A DNA stretch of 64,000 nucleotides, from NCBI GenBank assembly GCA_007922195.1, contig ML682007.1, forward strand, positions 19,582,998 through 19,646,997, given 5' to 3'. Shown here in pieces: positions 10,996-23,560 of the stretch. A model generated the notes under the pieces. That model saw only the letters and a program-made list of their open reading frames with translations. It was not told the DNA's origin and searched no databases. Position 1 is the first letter of the stretch; the number at the start of each line of letters is the position of its first letter. The translations under genes were made by a program, and so were the position numbers. This DNA comes from Podocnemis expansa (lineage: Eukaryota > Chordata > Testudines > Podocnemididae).

Positions 10996-13900
10996 AGAAT
11001 GGCTTTCATTCTAGATTCAGGAAAACAACACCAAGAAAGAATAACAGTAAAGTCCCCTAGGAGAGCACAGAGTGTGTGTTTTCTCTGTAACTGGCTGCAG
11101 TAATTCTGGAAACAAAATGGCTGCTGACCTCTCCACACAGAGGGTGTCCTTAGCTTTAAAGTTGCAAAACAGAGACTATAAACACTAACACAGGTTCAAG
11201 CTACATATACAACACACCCTGCTGACCCAAGCAGGTCCAATAATGCATTGTTGAAGGACAATATCAAGGGTAGGTAGGCAGAAGATCTGATCAGCATTTT
11301 TTCTTACAACTTCTTTTGAAGTTCAGGGTGCAACGTATTTATTTTTGTAAAACATCAGAGTCAAGGTTTTTCTTTTAGTGTTGAGGATCCTAGTTCCTGC
11401 TGTATCAATCTTGCCACCGTGCATTGCTCTGTCAAAGACCACCTCTGCCAACGCTCCTCAGCTCTGACCTGCTGCATGCCCTGCTTGGCCAGTGCTGGAA
11501 ACCCCACTACAGCTTTGCCACTTGCTCACGTTCCTCATCTGCAGCAGCTTGTCATTCCAGTGCTGCTCCCCATCGTTGCTCAGCCAACACACCTGCATCT
11601 TAACCTGCTGCCTCCCTGCTATTTTAGTACGTGCCTTCCACACGATTCTGCCAGCATACCTCTATTGTGGCTCCTTCTCCCTGGTCTGGGCCTTCTCAGT
11701 CTGATTTGTGCCAAGCTGGGCAGTAGGTTTGCAAATGGGAATTTAATTGAGGCCACTAAGCTCATTCTCGCTTACACAGCCACAATAAGATTTCAGACTG
11801 ATGCCTCACCCACTAGCTTCACAACAGCTGCCTGTTTGCACTTGGAAAATGCTATCCACTATCTCATGCTGCCATATCTCTGGCACGCTGCTGCTTGCCT
11901 AATTGAAAGGGGCCTTTATTTGGAGAAGTCCTTTTGGAAAAACAGAAGCAGCCGGATAAATACTGAAGTGTTTTCTTTTTTATTGGAATGTGCCAGATCC
12001 AAAACAGGAGGCTCAGATTTTGCTCTGAGTTCCCCAGGCATGACTGCACAATGGTGAGTTTACTTTCGCTTTACTTCTGTGTAACAGAGATCAGAATCAG
12101 TCCCCGACTGGTCATGTTATCTCAGGTCTCAAGAGAGGTAAGTGTGCAGTCTGGGAGGCTCTGCACTTGTGCACTGGTGGTTCACAGATGCAATAAAAGC
12201 AGGTGATGTGCACTGCAGGTCTGGATGGCCACACCGTGCTGTCAAGAGAGAGGCATCAGTGGATCTGGAGGACTTAGAGCAATGGCACAAGAGCTGAACG
12301 GCTGCGTTTCAGGACTGAGGGGGGCTAGCCCCACAGCGGAGCAGACAGTGGGCTAAGCAATATATCCAGTGACAGCTGACTGGAAGGCACCAGCCTGGCA
12401 CAATGGCTGAGTGTGAACAAAGTGTCTGTAAGGAGGGAGTCCTGGCAACTGCAGCATTCCCGGTGCGGTGGAGATTCCATGCTATCGGCGTCACCGAGGA
12501 ACATGCAGGGTCAGTCAGTCAGTCAGAGATTGCTTAGCTGCTGACTCCAGCTCTTTTCTTTCCCCTGAAGCGCACCTGGATGATGGGACATTTACATGCG
12601 GTTATTAGACATTAACGGGGAAATGATTTTCCAGGCCAGACAAGATGTGAAATCATTTCAGTGGCAGTTAGATGGAGCAGCTGGGGAGCCCTGCTGGACA
12701 CCCATGCATTAGCTCTCTAGCTCTCTTCCCCTCAGCTGTTCCTCACGTACAGCGTCTCAGCAGAGCCACACTGTGCAACTGCTGGGAGTCTGTCTGAACA
12801 TCAATGGATGAGACACACTGCTAAGAAAGGCTTAAAACCTCCATGCCTTCTGGGCCCATGTGTTAAGGGAGTTGCCTAAATTGTGCATACAAATCCCCCC
12901 ATCTGCAAAGACAAACATGGGGAGCTGGGCCCTGGGCATTTTCACCTGCATCGGTAGAGGGCTACTGATGTATATGGATATATCTGAAACGGGGCTCTGC
13001 GGTTTTGCTTTTAGGAGCAATGCAAGCATCAAAGAGATATTCAGTGGCTCATCCTCATACACTTTACATGCAGATAGTTAAAAGCAGATGTCCAGGGAGA
13101 AGCAATTGCATGTTATCTCTTCCTTTGGTTGATGGAAGCATTTAGAACTGGTGCAATTTCATTGTCAATAAGTCATCTGGAAAAGTTAGCCTTTTGCAAC
13201 TTTTGCAAGTTGCTTGCAAACCAGTCCAGATGATTGTTTATCATGGGTCATGGGACAGTTTGGACAAACAATTTTGAGTCCATTCCTTGGTCATGGGCTG
13301 TTTCCTTGGGTTCTCCATCTAAGTCAAGTCACGTCAATTTGACCCTGCTCACTGACTGAATGAGAGAGTGACCATTTTCAAGGAGGAGAATAATGTTTAT
13401 GAATAAGGAATCCTCTTGTTTTTAGGTGACTTTGGGACCTTTGCACAATGAGTGGCCATCTCCTACCTCAAAACATTCCCACCAGTGTTGGAGAATGGCT
13501 AGTAATAAAGGGCATTGTTGTGGAAGGAAAGGGAAGCATAGCTCGGGTTCTGTATGCGTGTTTGTAAATCCTAGTTTTGGTGTGTTCTAGCTACACCAGC
13601 ACACACTCTGCTGGCGTAATGTTTGCATTCTGTATATCATGGGAATGTCACTTGAAAATAAAACCAGCCTGAAACATCAGAGACACACTTGTGTTTGGAG
13701 GAACTCCCCAAGCGTTGTCTTGCCTCTAGCGAATGATACCCAAGGTAGAGGCTTTACTGGACCTTATTGTGTTTGAGGCTGGTGAAGTGAGGTCTGAAGG
13801 TGGCAAGGCAAAGGGACACTAAAGGCATGTTCAGGGCCAGGCCAGGGTACAGAAACAGAATAAGCAGACACCAATAGAATTCCAAATTGAAGAAGCCAAG

Positions 13901-14094
13901 CCTTTGGGATGAGGCCTAGCAGACTAGATGCTTCTCTTCTTTGCATGAAAATGCTCCCAGGGCACATTTTCATAAACAGAGGAGTTTGCTCTGGGATCCT
14001 GGGCCAAAATTCTCATCCACCACCACATGCCAGTGTAGTGTGCCATGTGCCACCTGGCCGCCACTCTGCCCCCTCAATGGTGGCCGCATTCAGT
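10996..14094. other. Intergenic DNA with a 212-codon open frame of doubtful meaning
   Basis: The longest open frame outside repeats and the CpG island lies here (11419-12057, + strand, counted from a GTG). Its translation is Leu, Pro, Ala and His rich, with no motif I recognise. There is no obvious promoter, splice site or poly(A) context. I treat it as chance. A short (GTCA)n run sits at 12510-12526. Confidence 0.55.
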
Positions 14095-14265
14095 GATGCT
14101 TGTTGCTCTTGGTTTGTGGAGGGCTTTGAGATCCTTCTGGGGCCATGATTAATTTACTATTATTTGCACTTAGGTATTGCCAAGAGGCCACATCCAGGAT
14201 CAGGGCCCTGTTGTGCTAGGTGCGGTGCAGTCGTAGGGAGACACATCCCTTTACAATGTAAGAAA
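14095..14265 (+). repeat. MIR/CORE-SINE-like relic
   Basis: GGGCTTTGAGATCCTTCTGG is followed by TTACTATTATTTGCAC and then by CAGGGCCCTGTTGTGCTAGG. This last word is shared by a very common amniote repeat (GGACCCCATTGTGCTAGG). Two relics may be fused here. Confidence 0.5.
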
Positions 14266-14467
14266 CAAGGATTATTTTTGCTCCAGGATCCTTAGTTGTT
14301 AAAATTTTATTATTATTCCCAAGAAGAACAAATCATGAAAAAGCCGAAGAGGAATAAACCTTTGCACTTCTATGAGGAGGAGAACTGCAACTCTACCAAA
14401 GTCAAAGTGCTGTTACCGTTATCTGTAAGAACATTCATTGAATCCTCATCCTCCACAAACTATCAAC

Positions 14468-14640
14468 CAGGGGCATTGCTGGCTCCAGGCTTATGGGGCT
14501 CAAGCCCCGAGTCCCAGTGCCTGAGCCATGGGTCCTCCACTGGACCCAGCAGTGCACTTACCAGGTTCAAGCCCCAAGTCGTGGCGTGCCAAGCCCCGGG
14601 TCTTTCCCCAGACCAGCAGCACTTCTGCTATTACCCCTGA
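14468..14640. repeat. Possible short hAT-like element
   Basis: Begins CAGGGGCATTGCTGGC and ends with ATTACCCCTG, so the ends are inverted over about 7 bp. The interior is GC-rich with repeats of CAAGCCCC. The flanks do not show an 8-bp duplication, so the assignment is weak. A related start (CAGGGGCGTTGCTGGC) is at 47539. Confidence 0.35.
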
Positions 14641-15683
14641 TGCTGATAAAGAGAGAAAAACCAGAAAAATTGAGACATTTGGTAAATGGCTAAGCTGCAT
14701 TTCCTAATCAAACATTCTTTCTCCTGACAATTGGATATATCCTATCTTATTTTTGAATCACAGGATCCAAACTGAAGAAACAGAACAGGAGCTAGGCCGA
14801 GAAGAAGAAATAGAATAATAATTTTGAAGAGATAATCTCAAGATGAAGATCATGGCCTGACTGTTGACCCTGCAAGTCAGACAGCATAGAATGAGCACAT
14901 ATGCCCATAAAAGGCTGCGCAGCTATGCATCTAAATTGGTACAATTACCAGGAATGTACAGGCAAATGCAGAGGCAATCAATTGCCATGATTTGTGCACA
15001 TATTAGCACATAATTGTATGCGTATGCTTGCGTATGATATGTGAAAAATCTAGTCCTGTATAGTGAAATAAAATTCCTTATCACTTGTGTTAATGTAAGA
15101 TTAGACTATTAAAATTTTAGATTATTAAAACAAGCATAGATTATCAATAAAGCAAAGGATATTAACACCCTAATTTGTTCTCCACTGTCCTTATATGACA
15201 TATTTGTTCATTCACTCACACAGTAAATACAATAAAAGTCTACTGAGTCTTCTCCATATAACAAATATTCAGGAGGATGAATCAAATTTAAGAATTGTTT
15301 GGTTTTGACTCTTTAAATTCAATCCACTTATATTAAATTGTTTCAGGTATGTAGACACATTCGGTGCAGCATGATACCTTCAGAAATGTGGGCCTAACCC
15401 TGGGTCAGGTGGGCAGGGCTGGGGGGCAAGGGTGCATGGCTGAGCTGGGAGAGGGGTTGGCAGGGGCTCAGGCCAGAAAGCGGAGCTCATATGTAGCACC
15501 ACCCTTGGAAAACACACATCTGTAGTTGACAGAAAGAGCGTAATTTTGCTTTGCAGTCATAATTTATACAGGAATATACTGCTCTAATGGTGCATGTTGC
15601 GCTTCCTTTAAACGTAACTGGCCATTCTCTTCCTCACCCATATTGTAACTCACAAATGTAAGTGACGCAGGCTGGACAGTGAC

Positions 15684-15818
15684 AATAGATGGGTCAAAAC
15701 AAACAAGGCGTTTGGTGGCACCTAAAAGACTTTAGTTAGCCTTTTAAGTGCCACCAAATGCCTTGTTTGTTTTGCTGAATGAGAATAACATAGCTACCCT
15801 AATGGAACAGATGGGTCA
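15684..15818. mobile_element. Short complete foldback element with 13-bp target duplication
   Basis: The body at 15697-15805 is a near-perfect hairpin. The left arm ACAAACAAGGCGTTTGGTGG mirrors the right arm CCACCAAATGCCTTGTTTGT. The right arm is followed by AACATAGCTACCC, the family's terminal motif. Flanks are AATAGATGGGTCA and AACAGATGGGTCA (12 of 13). The internal ribozyme-like hairpin is missing, so this is a reduced form. Confidence 0.8.
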
Positions 15819-16555
15819 GTTTCCTGTTTTCTTTCTCAGCACTTTTGTGGTCCAGTTTTAGCCCCAACTGCCATGCCTTTATGGTTGGATTCCCACTTCT
15901 GTTGGAATGAGTACAGTTTTAAAAAGTGCTGCACTGACGTTTTAGTCTCATGAAAAATGTGCAAGTCACATAGGATTTGGTAAAACCCTGTAAAAATGAA
16001 ACCAGCATTTGGGGCATTACTCCTTCTTGACATGACCATGGGTTCTGAGGAGTCTGACTAAGGGCACAGTCAAAAACCAGGAGATGGGGTTTGTACCAGT
16101 AAAATGATGGTTTGGGGTATAATTTTGTCTGAATAGATATACCAATACATCTCCTAATGTAGATGCTGCTTTACGCCAGCCTAGCTTATTCAATTTTCTG
16201 GAAAGGAGCAACTACACTGCTCTAACTGCAACCAGGTTTACACTGCAAACTTTTGCTGTCATAGCTGTGTTTTACCAGCAAAAGTGTAGTTTTGTCAGCA
16301 TACTATATTTTGCATAGGGAGCTCAGGGCTTGTATTGGGGTAACAAGACTACACAGTTGACATAGTACTATGTTCATGTATCGAGAATGGGGAAGAAAGA
16401 AAAGAGTGTTCAAGAAAACCAGCAACTGAATGGCTGAAGAGAAAATTGAAGAACAACTCACAGAGACATGATTTTCTGTGAATCATTCTGGCTGCAATAA
16501 TTGAGATTGATCCAACTGGGAAGTCACAGGCAATACAGGACTTTACAATTTAAAA

Positions 16556-16572
16556 AGAGAGAGAGAGAGAGA
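16556..16572. repeat. (GA)n microsatellite
   Basis: Uninterrupted GA dinucleotides, about eight units. Confidence 0.85.
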
Positions 16573-17030
16573 AATAATAGTAAATAACACAAAGAGTGTT
16601 TCCTTTCCTCCGATGCTGCTAAGCAAGAATAAAACAAGGGTAAAATTAAGCTGGAAAGCTTATGGACTGTGTGTGGAATTAGTTCTCCCAAGGGAAGTGG
16701 TAGAAGCCACATCACTTGGGTCAGCTAAAACTACAATGGACAAAGTGCTGGAAAATATTGTGTAGTAAACAATCCTTTACTAGCTCCCAGGAGATGGGCA
16801 CCATGGGAGCCTTTTTGTACTCTAATTCCAGATTCTAAGAATAACAAAACTATATAAACAAGAATCTGACAGTCCATGTTGGGAACTGTGAAGAGTGGGA
16901 GGGAAGGCAGGGAAATGATCGCATAGAGAAGTTATGTTATGAGAGCAAAAAAATCTGCCCCCAAGATCAGTAATGGATCATGCATTTGGACACACTGGTT
17001 ATTTTGGAAGCTAGTGTACTGGTTCACTCT

Positions 17031-17142
17031 TAAACAAACAAGGAGTAAAACAAACAAGGAGTCCTGTAGCACTTTTTAAGACTAACAAATATATTTATCA
17101 GATGAGCTTCTGTGGGAGAAAATCCCATCTGTCAGACACTTA
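17031..17142 (+). mobile_element. Foldback element, one arm with duplicated start
   Basis: The start AAACAAACAAGGAGT occurs twice in tandem (17033 and 17048). AGTCCTGTAGCACTT, AAGACTAACAAATAT and TGGGAGAAAATCCCATC follow. Only one arm is present, and the target duplication is not convincing. Confidence 0.6.
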
Positions 17143-17240
17143 ACCACAGTTTAATGGGAAAAGACCAGGAAGTGAGCAGAAAAAGGGAGCTAGCATAAGC
17201 TCTGCTCATATAGTGCTCCTGTGGTTGAGTGGAACTGATC

Positions 17241-17454
17241 CTAAAGACTGTAAGATCCAAAGGGACAGCCTTGTTAGTCTAGTTCAATAAAACAGAGTCC
17301 TGTGACACTTAAAGACTAACAAATAGATGTATGTAAATATATTTATATTTATACACATATATTTGTATAAATTTATATTTATATACATCTATTTGTTAGT
17401 CTTTAAGTGCCACAGGACTCCTCCTTTTTTTTTTTTTACTAAAGGTTGTAAGAT
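17241..17454 (-). mobile_element. Foldback element with 16-bp target duplication
   Basis: The body at 17257-17438 begins CCAAAGGGACAGCCTTGTTA and contains inverted arms GAGTCCTGTGACACTTAAAG and CTTTAAGTGCCACAGGACTC. Between them is an AT-rich centre of about 70 bp that is itself palindromic (ATATTTATATTTATA). Flanks are CTAAAGACTGTAAGAT and CTAAAGGTTGTAAGAT (14 of 16). A T-run of about 13 ends the right side. Confidence 0.75.
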
Positions 17455-18369
17455 ATTCACTAAACCACCTGGGGTTAAAGATCCAGGATGTGTGAGGGTG
17501 GGGGGACCCCAGAGCATATGTGAGAGGCTGGCTTGTAAAACCTTTAGTGTTCAGGTTCTTGTGCTGCTGCACCCATTATCAATGTCCTTGTCACATTTTT
17601 ATTGTGCTATCTGAGAGCTCTTCCAGATGACTTTGACCCACATCCCGCCTCCACCAGATTCTTCCTTCCAGCTCCCTATACCTAGGCTACTAACTCTTCC
17701 CCCACTGGAGTACACTCTTGGTCACTGACTTACTGTTCTGTAGGGCCACCTCGGATGGTGAGTTGTGCATCTCAAGGATCAGCTCTGCTCCTGCTGACAT
17801 GACACTTTAAATCGACTGACACAGAGAACATGCACAAAAGTGCAACTGGAGATGCAGCAGAGGCAGAATGCAGACACACATTCATGGTTACAAACCGAAT
17901 TCTGTAGTGTGAGCTAGTCTTTTTCCAGCTTGTAGCTCTGTATGCATTCCTGCACTGACCATTATTCCATGCATCTGCTTTTAGCAGATCCTTCTGTGGG
18001 AGCCCAGAGGGGTATGAAGGGCAATAGTTCAGGCTGATCATCAGGACGTAAGCAGAGTACCAACAAATCGTACATGTGGTCCCTGAGGCTTTGGTAAGAA
18101 TCTACGTAACTTCACTGTACTGAATATATGCACAAGGGCCTGTGCAATGTACACACTTAGAGGGATACTCCCAAGTGCATCAGAATCCATTTGCCAGCAC
18201 TTTGAGTTCCAGCCAAGACTTTCAGATACAGCTGAGCAAACCCACCCCAAACTTCAAAAACCAAGAGAACTAGATCCAGAGCACTGTGTAAACGTAACAA
18301 CAGTGAAGGAAGAACCACAACCATTCCAAAGATTCCTTTAGGGAACAGACATCTCGTAGTTCAGAATCT

Positions 18370-18946
18370 TACCTACACAGGGCCGACCCAAGGTTTTCTC
18401 GCGCCCTAGGTGCCTATGATTTTGGCACCTCCCTGGGAGGGTTGTGGGGCCTGTTCTGGGGGGAGCCTCTAGTCCTGCACTCCTGCCCCTCCTCTGAGCT
18501 GGGAGCGGAGCAGCCAGTCCAGGGGCTGGGTTCTGCCCTCTCACCCCCCCTCTGGGCAAACCCTCCCTAGCCCTGGGGAGGAATAGCCAGCCCAGAGGAG
18601 GGGTGAGAGAGCAAAGCCTGGCCTCTGGGCTGGCCTGCTTTGTCCCTGGGCCGGCTGTTCCCTGTCCCAGGGGTGGGGAGGGCCAGCCCAGAGGCTGGGG
18701 TCGACTCTCCTGCCCCCTTTTCTCCACTGTCTTTGGCTTCATGCAAAGGGTGGGGGACAGCATGGCCATGGGGGCCAGCAGTGTAGGCTCCATGCTGCCT
18801 TCCTCACAGCAGAGCAGCGTGGGGCCCATAGCACCATGGGGCCAGGGATAATTGCCCCCCTCACCCCCCCAAAAGGATGGCCCTGGGAGAGCACCCTTGG
18901 CCACCGCCTAGGTCGCCTCTATGGCAGGACCAGCCCCATACCTACA
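18370..18946. mobile_element. GC-rich non-autonomous hAT-like element (561 bp)
   Basis: The element at 18378-18938 begins CAGGGCCGAC and ends ACCAGCCCCA, imperfect inverted ends. It is bounded by a perfect 8-bp duplication, TACCTACA (18370-18377 and 18939-18946). The centre is very rich in CCC, GGG and CAGCCC and contains a 188-codon open frame on the minus strand. That frame is compositional and not a gene. Related ends (CAGGGCC) are at 39183 and 62006. Confidence 0.65.
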
Positions 18947-19524
18947 GCCTTCTCCACCCCGGGTTTTGGCCACAGGCATAGCTACACTGATGCAGCTGTA
19001 ACATTGCAGGTTCTCATGTAGATGCAATTCACTGTTAACCGTGGCTTGGACAGGTGCAATTTACCCCCATTAATGGCTTACCCCTGTGCTCTGCTTGCTA
19101 CAGCTTCATCAAGGTGAATGCACTGGTAGCTAAAACCATAATGCTGACAAATCTGAACTTCTGGATTGTAGTTCATACAAGAATACCTGCTCTCCTAAGA
19201 TTTCCAGTGCTTTTTTGCTTCTGGAGGGACAGTACAAGAAGAGCTGCCTTTCTTGGGGAGTTCTACCTTTCTGTCTATAATGCTCTTTTTTGGGAGACTG
19301 TTTTAAGCAAACAAATTTATCACATCCTTGATTTTTCTTTGCATCGTCATCCAGTGGTTGCTAATAGGAAAATTTCTGTATAGCACACTTTATATTCCTA
19401 TATCTTAGCTTGTCAGAATAGGTCTTACACAGTTGTGTTGCTTCTCTAGATCCTGTTTTCTGCATCAGTGCAGGGGTGGGTATGTATGCAAAGAGCAAGG
19501 CAGAGAGACAGATGCAGATACGCA

Positions 19525-19526
19525 TA

Positions 19527-19578
<52 letters not shown>
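19525..19578. repeat. (GAAA)n microsatellite
   Basis: About 13 perfect GAAA units, a homopurine mirror repeat. The 77-codon open frame across it is only the repeat read as codons. Confidence 0.95.
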
Positions 19579-19579
<1 letters not shown>

Positions 19580-20179
19580 TTGATTTTGAAAAAGGTGCAG
19601 AAATGTGCATGCAATTACATGTCTGATTCATTCACCCAGCTACCCTCAACTAAATGTGAAAATTGAATATTTGCCTTTATGTAAAACACTCTGTTGGCTT
19701 TTTTTCTGGAAATGCTTGGTCTGTGCACACAATTGTGGTAAGAGTGCATGCAAAATGGATATGTGATTACATACCTAACTTTTTGACCTGTATGGAGGAG
19801 AGAGGAATAGACAAAGATATGCGCACAGTGCAGGAGTGATTGAGCTTGTTCCTGCATTAATGTATTGCAGCCACTCACACTGTGTTATGTTGAATGATAT
19901 GATGTGGTTACTAGGAAGTTGATCTATGTCATCATTCATACTTCACAATAACTATTTAGACACATGCATACTCCACACAATTATATTTATAAGATGTTAA
20001 CCAGGAAGGAGTCAGACCAACAGTAAGTGGGGGAGGATTTGGGGATCCAGACAAGGAAGTGATGGGGATGAGGAACAAAACAACAGCCTCTTGCAGATTT
20101 TTAGTCACCTGGACACTTCCAGCCTCTGCGAGAAGTGTATGACCTGTGATTCTGCTGCATTATTTCTGACGCAGGCCGG

Positions 20180-20345
20180 CTCTGGGCAGGGAGTCGCTAT
20201 GTGTGAAATAACCATTGGCAGTGAGCAGGTGTTCACCTAGGGCCTGGTTCTGTGAGGTGCTGAGTGTCCCTGGCTCTCAGCGGCCTGACTGGGAGATGAG
20301 AGCATCGTGCAACTTGGGGGAGGCACTCAGCACGTTGCAGGCTCA
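20180..20345. repeat. Possible old repeat with inverted GTGCTGAG/CTCAGCAC words
   Basis: GTGAGGTGCTGAGTGTCCCTG is followed by GAGGCACTCAGCACGTTGCAG and CTCAGGCCC. The same word set recurs near 50565. It resembles a common turtle repeat containing GGTGCTGAG and CACTCAGCAC. Weak. Confidence 0.35.
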
Positions 20346-21164
20346 GGCCCCAGGTTCTTGAGCCTTTCTAATACGATTCCATCGCATGTAACAGCTACAG
20401 AACTGTAAAATCACCAGTCGAGGGCAGTAACATAAGGAAGGTGAAATGCCAGCAACCTGCTCATGCCATCCCCAAGCTTGTCTGGCATCCCCAACTAGTT
20501 CCTTGCAGCAAGACCTCTTACACTGATATTGTACATGGCGCTGGGGCTGGTTCAGGGCAGCTAATTTACTCTTTGTACTCTTCATTGCAAGAGATCTCAG
20601 TGCTAGTAGGAGATTATTAATCATTCACTGCTCCCCTCAGTCTCTAACAGGCATTTTGTTTCTTTTCATCCAGTAAGGCTGCATATACAGGGTGTGTGGC
20701 GCAGGCAGAGGATTAATTGGAAGAAGGGGGAAACTGAAGAGGTAAAGGAGTAAAATTTCCCCTGGCTGCATATGCGGGAGAGAAGGATTTTAATGACTGG
20801 AGGCTGTTAGCTACTGAGTTCACACAGTGGAGAGGGGAAATCACTAAAATCAATTGGAAAAGCTACTTGGCAGAACAAGGGAGTGTGGTTTTGTTCTGGA
20901 GTTGACTTGAGTTTAATTGTCTATTGCCCAGAGTCACAGTGATGCTGAGGTGGTGCAGAACGTCAGGATATGTCTAGCTGAGGTCACAGGCACTGCAATA
21001 AACCATCAGCTGGAACACTGCAACTTCTCAAGCCTGTCCCATACTCATTCCCCCCACAGCAGCTGTCTACAGTCATGTAAACGCTGAACACACTGGTTGG
21101 TTCAATGTGTGAGGTGAGGCTCTCTGCATATGTCTGTCTGAACAACTGTGGAAAGAGAGTCAGA

Positions 21165-22850
21165 GTTCGTAGCTTCATGTATTCCAAGGCCAACCTAGGC
21201 CATTTTGATTCTCTATTCTGACCTCCTTTATAACTGAGCCACAGAACCTCCCCAGTACAAGTCTTTGAATAGATCTTTTAGAAAAATATAGTCTTGCTGG
21301 TGATGATAGGGAATCCACCAAAACTCTCAGTAGATTGTTCCTATGGTTAATTATCACCCTCCCTGTTAAAAATGCATGCCTTATTTCCATTCTGAATTTC
21401 TCTAGTTTCAGCTGGCAGCCATTGGACTGCATTATGTTTTCCTCTGCTAGACGGAAGAGCCCATTTTAAATATTTGTTCCCTGCGTAGGTACTTATAGAC
21501 TGAAAACAAGTCACCAGTTTACTGCCTCTTGCTTGACCTTAATAGATTGAACACCTTGAATCAGGTTTTCTTATCTTTTAATCCTTTTCATGACTCTTCT
21601 TTGAACCATCTCCCATTGATCAACATCCTTCCTGAATTGCAGACCCCAGAACCGGAAGGAGTATTCAAACAGCAGTCACACCAGTTCTGTACGTAGAAGA
21701 AATACAACTTCTCTGCTCTCACTTGAGATTCTCCATTACATGTATCCAAGAATTGCATCAAAGCTCTTTTGGTCATACCATCACATGAGACCTCTGGCAC
21801 AGCTGATTACCCACCCCATCCCCCAAATCTTTTTCAAAATCACTGCTTCACAGCATAGAGCCCCCCATCCTGTAAGTATGGTCTACATTCTTTGTTCTTA
21901 GGTACATACTTTACATTTATTTGTGTTAAACTGCACATTGCTAGCCTGTTCTCATCTTATCACGTGATCCACATCACTCTCTGTCATTGACATCTTCTCT
22001 TCATTATTTACTGCTCCCCTTAATTTTTGTGCCCTCTGCAAACTCTGTTAGTGAGGAATTTATGTTTTCTTTTAGCTCACCTTAAATAGCATTGGGTCAA
22101 GAGCTGATATTTGCAGGACCCCACCAGAAACACTTCTGCTCAGTGGTGATTCTATTTACAATTACATCTTGAGACCTATCAGTTAGCCAGCTTTTAATCC
22201 ATGTAGTGTGCGCCATGGTAATTTTACATTGTTGTAGTTTTTTAATCAAAATGCCATGCAGTACTCCAAGTCAAATTTCTTACAGCTGTTTTACAACACA
22301 ATTAAAAAACAAATTTGTAATCTTATCAAAAAAAGATATCAAGTAGGATCTATTTTCCATAAACCAATGTTGATGGGCATTAATTACATTACTGTCCTTT
22401 AATTCTTTATTAATCAAGTCTCATATTAGCTGCTTCGTTATCTTGCCTAGGATTGCAATCAAACAGACAGGCCTATAATTGCCCAGGCCATCCTATTTAT
22501 CCTTTTAAAATATTGTCAGAACATTAGCTTTCTTCCGGTCTTCTGGAATTTCCCCAGTGTTCTGAGACTTATTGAAAAGCAACATTTACTGGGCCAATGA
22601 GCTGCTTGGCCAGCTCGTTTAAAACTCTTGGATGCCAGTTGTCTGGAGCTGCTGATTTTAAAATGTCAGATTTTAGTAGCTGCTGTTTACCATCCCTTTG
22701 CGCTACTAGTGGGGTAGAAGGACTGTTACCATATTATGACATGACTACATCATCTTTTTTTCCTGTCAAATAACAGAACATTAATATTTATTTAAAATAT
22801 CTGCCTTTTCTGCATTATTACTGCTCATACTACCATTTCAATCTAGGGAT
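21165..22850 (-). mobile_element. CR1/L3-family LINE, truncated, antisense
   Basis: About 1.7 kb with the word order of a CR1-type ORF2 plus 3' UTR read in reverse. On the + strand it runs from GAGAATCCACCAAAACTCTC-like words through TATAGACTGAAAACAAGTCACC and CCATCCTGTAAGTATGG. It continues through CAGTTAGCCAGCTTTTAATCC to TTTCTTCCGGTCTTCTGGAA. Minus-strand frames at 21588-21800 (TKRALMQFLDTCNGES) and 21175-21432 fit a decayed reverse-transcriptase C-terminus. No intact ORF remains. The 5' part is absent (truncation near 22850), as is usual for this class. Confidence 0.75.
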
Positions 22851-23139
22851 GGACCAACACCATTGTTAAGATGCTTTCTGCACCCACTGAATCCGGCCAG
22901 ATAACCCTCCTAACTCCACCCCATGATACAGTTCCTTGCCATGATCCCCACCAGCTATGCGAAGGACTCTGAGATATATGCTTGAGGGTTTTCCATAATG
23001 CATGGACACAGCAGTAGCATAAGCCACCCAGATGGATCCAGCAAAGCAATTATATTTAAACCCTGCTGTTGAGGCTGTGCCAAGGAGTTACAAGCTAGAT
23101 AACCACACTCCACGTGTCTCCAGTTGTTTGCTAACTTAA

Positions 23140-23560
23140 TGCAGAGTCTGTCTCACCTTTTGCAAGATATGTCTATATACCGAGTACTGCAGCAGCACAG
23201 TTGTCATGTAGACACTTATTACAGCACCAGAAGGGGATTGTCTGTTGCTGTGGTGCAAAAATTTTCAATCTTTCTTTTATCTGTAGATTCCTAAACATTT
23301 TTGAGTGGAGGTGTGGAGCTTCAAAAATCATAGACGTAATCCGTGGACCTCCTGGAGTCCTTGGACCACAGGCTGAAAACCCCTGCTTTAGTAAATCCCC
23401 TCCCTTGAGATGCAGTAGCCAACTTGACAGAAAATTCTTCCATTGAGCTCCGTGTCTTCAGTGGAGGTTACGTTGACCCAGCACAGGGCTTGTAATTTTT
23501 CACAGCCGTGAACCATTTAGCTAGGAGCTAGGCCAGCCTACGTTTTAGGTAGTGACAAGG
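23140..23560. repeat. Nested repeat: GTAGACAAGGCC-type element with an hAT-like insert
   Basis: The outer block starts ATGTCTATATACCGAGTACT, resumes at TTTAGTAAATCCCC and ends near AGTGACAAGGCC. Inside (about 23250-23385) lie TTTTTGAGTGGAGGTGTGG, GTGGACCTCCTGGAGTCC and CAGGCTGAAAACCCCTG, the right end of a hAT family. The insert's left end is decayed and its target duplication is not visible. Confidence 0.45.

Noticed and set aside
18338..18904. 188-codon minus-strand frame
   Set aside because: It lies wholly within the GC-rich hAT-like element, has low-complexity Pro/Gly/Arg content and crosses the element border.
19433..19666. Frame with KERKKERKKERK
   Set aside because: It is the (GAAA)n microsatellite read as codons.
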